From: Methylocapsa sp. S129 | Lineage (GTDB): Bacteria; Pseudomonadota; Alphaproteobacteria; Rhizobiales; Beijerinckiaceae | Direction of reading: 5' to 3' | NCBI RefSeq assembly: GCF_009765995.1 | Contig: NZ_LMUI01000011.1 | Span: 1,011,800-1,075,799 of the forward strand | Length of the DNA stretch: 64,000 nt | Shown: positions 63,263-64,000 of the stretch, piece by piece | Layout of the letters: every line of letters starts with the position of its first letter | How positions within the stretch are numbered: position 1 is the first letter of the stretch | Position numbers and translations under genes: made by a program | Notes under the pieces: model-generated | The model's database searches: none | Seen by the model: only the letters and a program-made list of their open reading frames with translations | What the model was told of the DNA's origin: nothing

Positions 63263-64000
63263 TCAAACCCGATGGGGCTCGTAGAGCCCTGCGCCTCGAG
63301 CCGCGCCTGGCGGGCGTCCGGTGATGCGCTTGAACGCGCGGCTGAAGGCGGCCTGCGAGCCATAGCCCAGACGCTCGGCGGCGGTGTCGATCGGCATGCG
63401 GTCGCGGCCGATCCATTCGGCCGCCAGGCGCATGCGCAGTTCCGTCGCATAGTGCAAGGGGGTCTGGCCGGTCACCGTCAGGAAGCGTTCGGCGAAGGCC
63501 GAACGCGAGACGCCCGTTTCCGCCGCGAGTTCCGCGACCGTCCAGTTCCGGCCGGGGTCGCGATGCAAGGCGCCGATGGCGCGGCTCAGGCGAGGATCGC
63601 GCAGCGCTTCAAGCCAACCGTGGACATCGTTGCAGCCGCATTCCACCCAACCGCGCACGATCGAGGCCGCGACCACATCCGCGAGCCGGGCCAGGATTCC
63701 GGCCGAGCCGGCGCGTTCCGTGCGCACCTCGCGCTCCATCGCGTGCAGCATCGGCGCGATCTCGGGTTGCCGATCGAGAAGCGTGTCGACCCGCATGGCG
63801 TCGGGCATTAAGCCGACGAGCGGATGCATGCCGCCAAGTTCGAACTCCATGCAGCCGCTGAAGATCAGCGTATCTTTAGTCCGGCAGCTCGCTTCCGGGC
63901 AGGCGGAGATCGCGCTGACGCTTGGGCAGAGTTCGGTGGTCTCGAAGGCGTCGACATCGCGGCTCGGCAGGTCGGGCGCCGACACGAGATCATGCGCGCC
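63263..64000 (-). CDS. AraC-family regulator, cupin type (partial, N-terminus outside window)
   Basis: The last 246 codons of a regulator with an AraC_binding_6/cupin N-terminal half (MEFELGGMHPLVGLMPD) and a C-terminal double HTH (LAAETGVSRSAFAERFLTVT, TAAERLGYGSQAAFSRAFKR, split by family spacing). The frame is open to the window edge, so the start is outside. The GTG at 63985 is a less likely start, because normal members have about 300 residues. Target unknown. Confidence 0.88.
   Translation of the reverse strand, partial: GAHDLVSAPDLPSRDVDAFETTELCPSVSAISACPEASCRTKDTLIFSGCMEFELGGMHPLVGLMPDAMRVDTLLDRQPEIAPMLHAMEREVRTERAGSAGILARLADVVAASIVRGWVECGCNDVHGWLEALRDPRLSRAIGALHRDPGRNWTVAELAAETGVSRSAFAERFLTVTGQTPLHYATELRMRLAAEWIGRDRMPIDTAAERLGYGSQAAFSRAFKRITGRPPGAARGAGLYEPHRV

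Noticed and set aside
1..64000. Search for CRISPR arrays, rRNA, integrases or phage genes.
   Set aside because: No regularly spaced repeats, rRNA motifs or such proteins were seen.

Overview
The window is GC-rich, gene-dense bacterial chromosome. Family content and gene style point to an alphaproteobacterium of the Hyphomicrobiales (Rhizobiales): an LpxL/HtrB-type acyltransferase, DUF2336, map-radC, nadK-nudK, Tat-exported binding proteins, many 4-bp ATGA/GTGA gene overlaps and TTG/GTG starts. A Beijerinckiaceae- or Methylocystaceae-like source is possible, but the genus is a guess. No rRNA, CRISPR array or intact transposase was seen. One tRNA (Leu, UAA) is present.

Layout. 1-4215 (-): a ribose/xylose-class sugar ABC importer (permease cut by the window edge, double ATPase, second permease, Tat-exported binding protein), divergent from a GMC flavin oxidoreductase (4452-6164). 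6107-10873 (-): a branched-chain amino-acid-type importer livK-H-M-G-F with a strong hairpin between livK and livH. 11098-12617 (-): map-radC. 12712-14471: a GlxA-type regulator divergent from an isonitrile-hydratase-like DJ-1/PfpI enzyme. 14606-17930 (+): LprI-like exported protein, FkbM methyltransferase, CinA/MoaB-type domain protein, xanthine phosphoribosyltransferase. 17939-20072: alpha/beta hydrolase and lipid A acyltransferase. 20208-22573: LysR divergent from DoxX-like and NmrA-like genes. 22798-26075: a large exported Cys-rich repeat protein and a small exported protein. 26193-27905: aldo/keto reductase divergent from TetR. 28050-30269: a less GC-rich patch with two paralogous membrane proteins that resemble Pycsar effectors (PycTM, DUF5706), a GFA-like protein, a tRNA relic and tRNA-Leu. 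30288-35255: radical-SAM aminomutase-like enzyme, an elaborate multi-hairpin DNA element, an Ivy lysozyme inhibitor, a stand-alone Lrp ligand domain, exported proteins, nitroreductase and flavin reductase. 35316-41077: CitE/MaoC pair, DUF2336, DUF1772, nadK-nudK, EamA exporter. 41279-48624 (-): alpha-2-macroglobulin plus penicillin-binding protein 1C. 48966-55959: MFS carrier, peptidoglycan-binding protease-like protein, murI, pepN, DUF1003. 55960-57969: a patch with an IS21-like end, an actinobacterial-type dapD and a hairpin-rich small transcription unit. 57970-64000 (-): sterol-desaturase-like protein, MarR-FUSC, TetR-acyltransferase, and a partial AraC regulator.

Functional themes: nutrient import (two ABC systems, MFS), cell-envelope building (PbpC, MurI, lipid A acylation, acyltransferase-3), envelope defence against lysozyme and proteases (LprI-like, Ivy, A2M), and several small regulator/target pairs whose operators can be read directly from perfect or near-perfect inverted repeats. 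The best candidates for something undescribed are the paired PycTM-like genes beside tRNA-Leu, the stem-plus-three-hairpin element at 31475-31569, and the Cys-repeat exported protein at 22798-25470.
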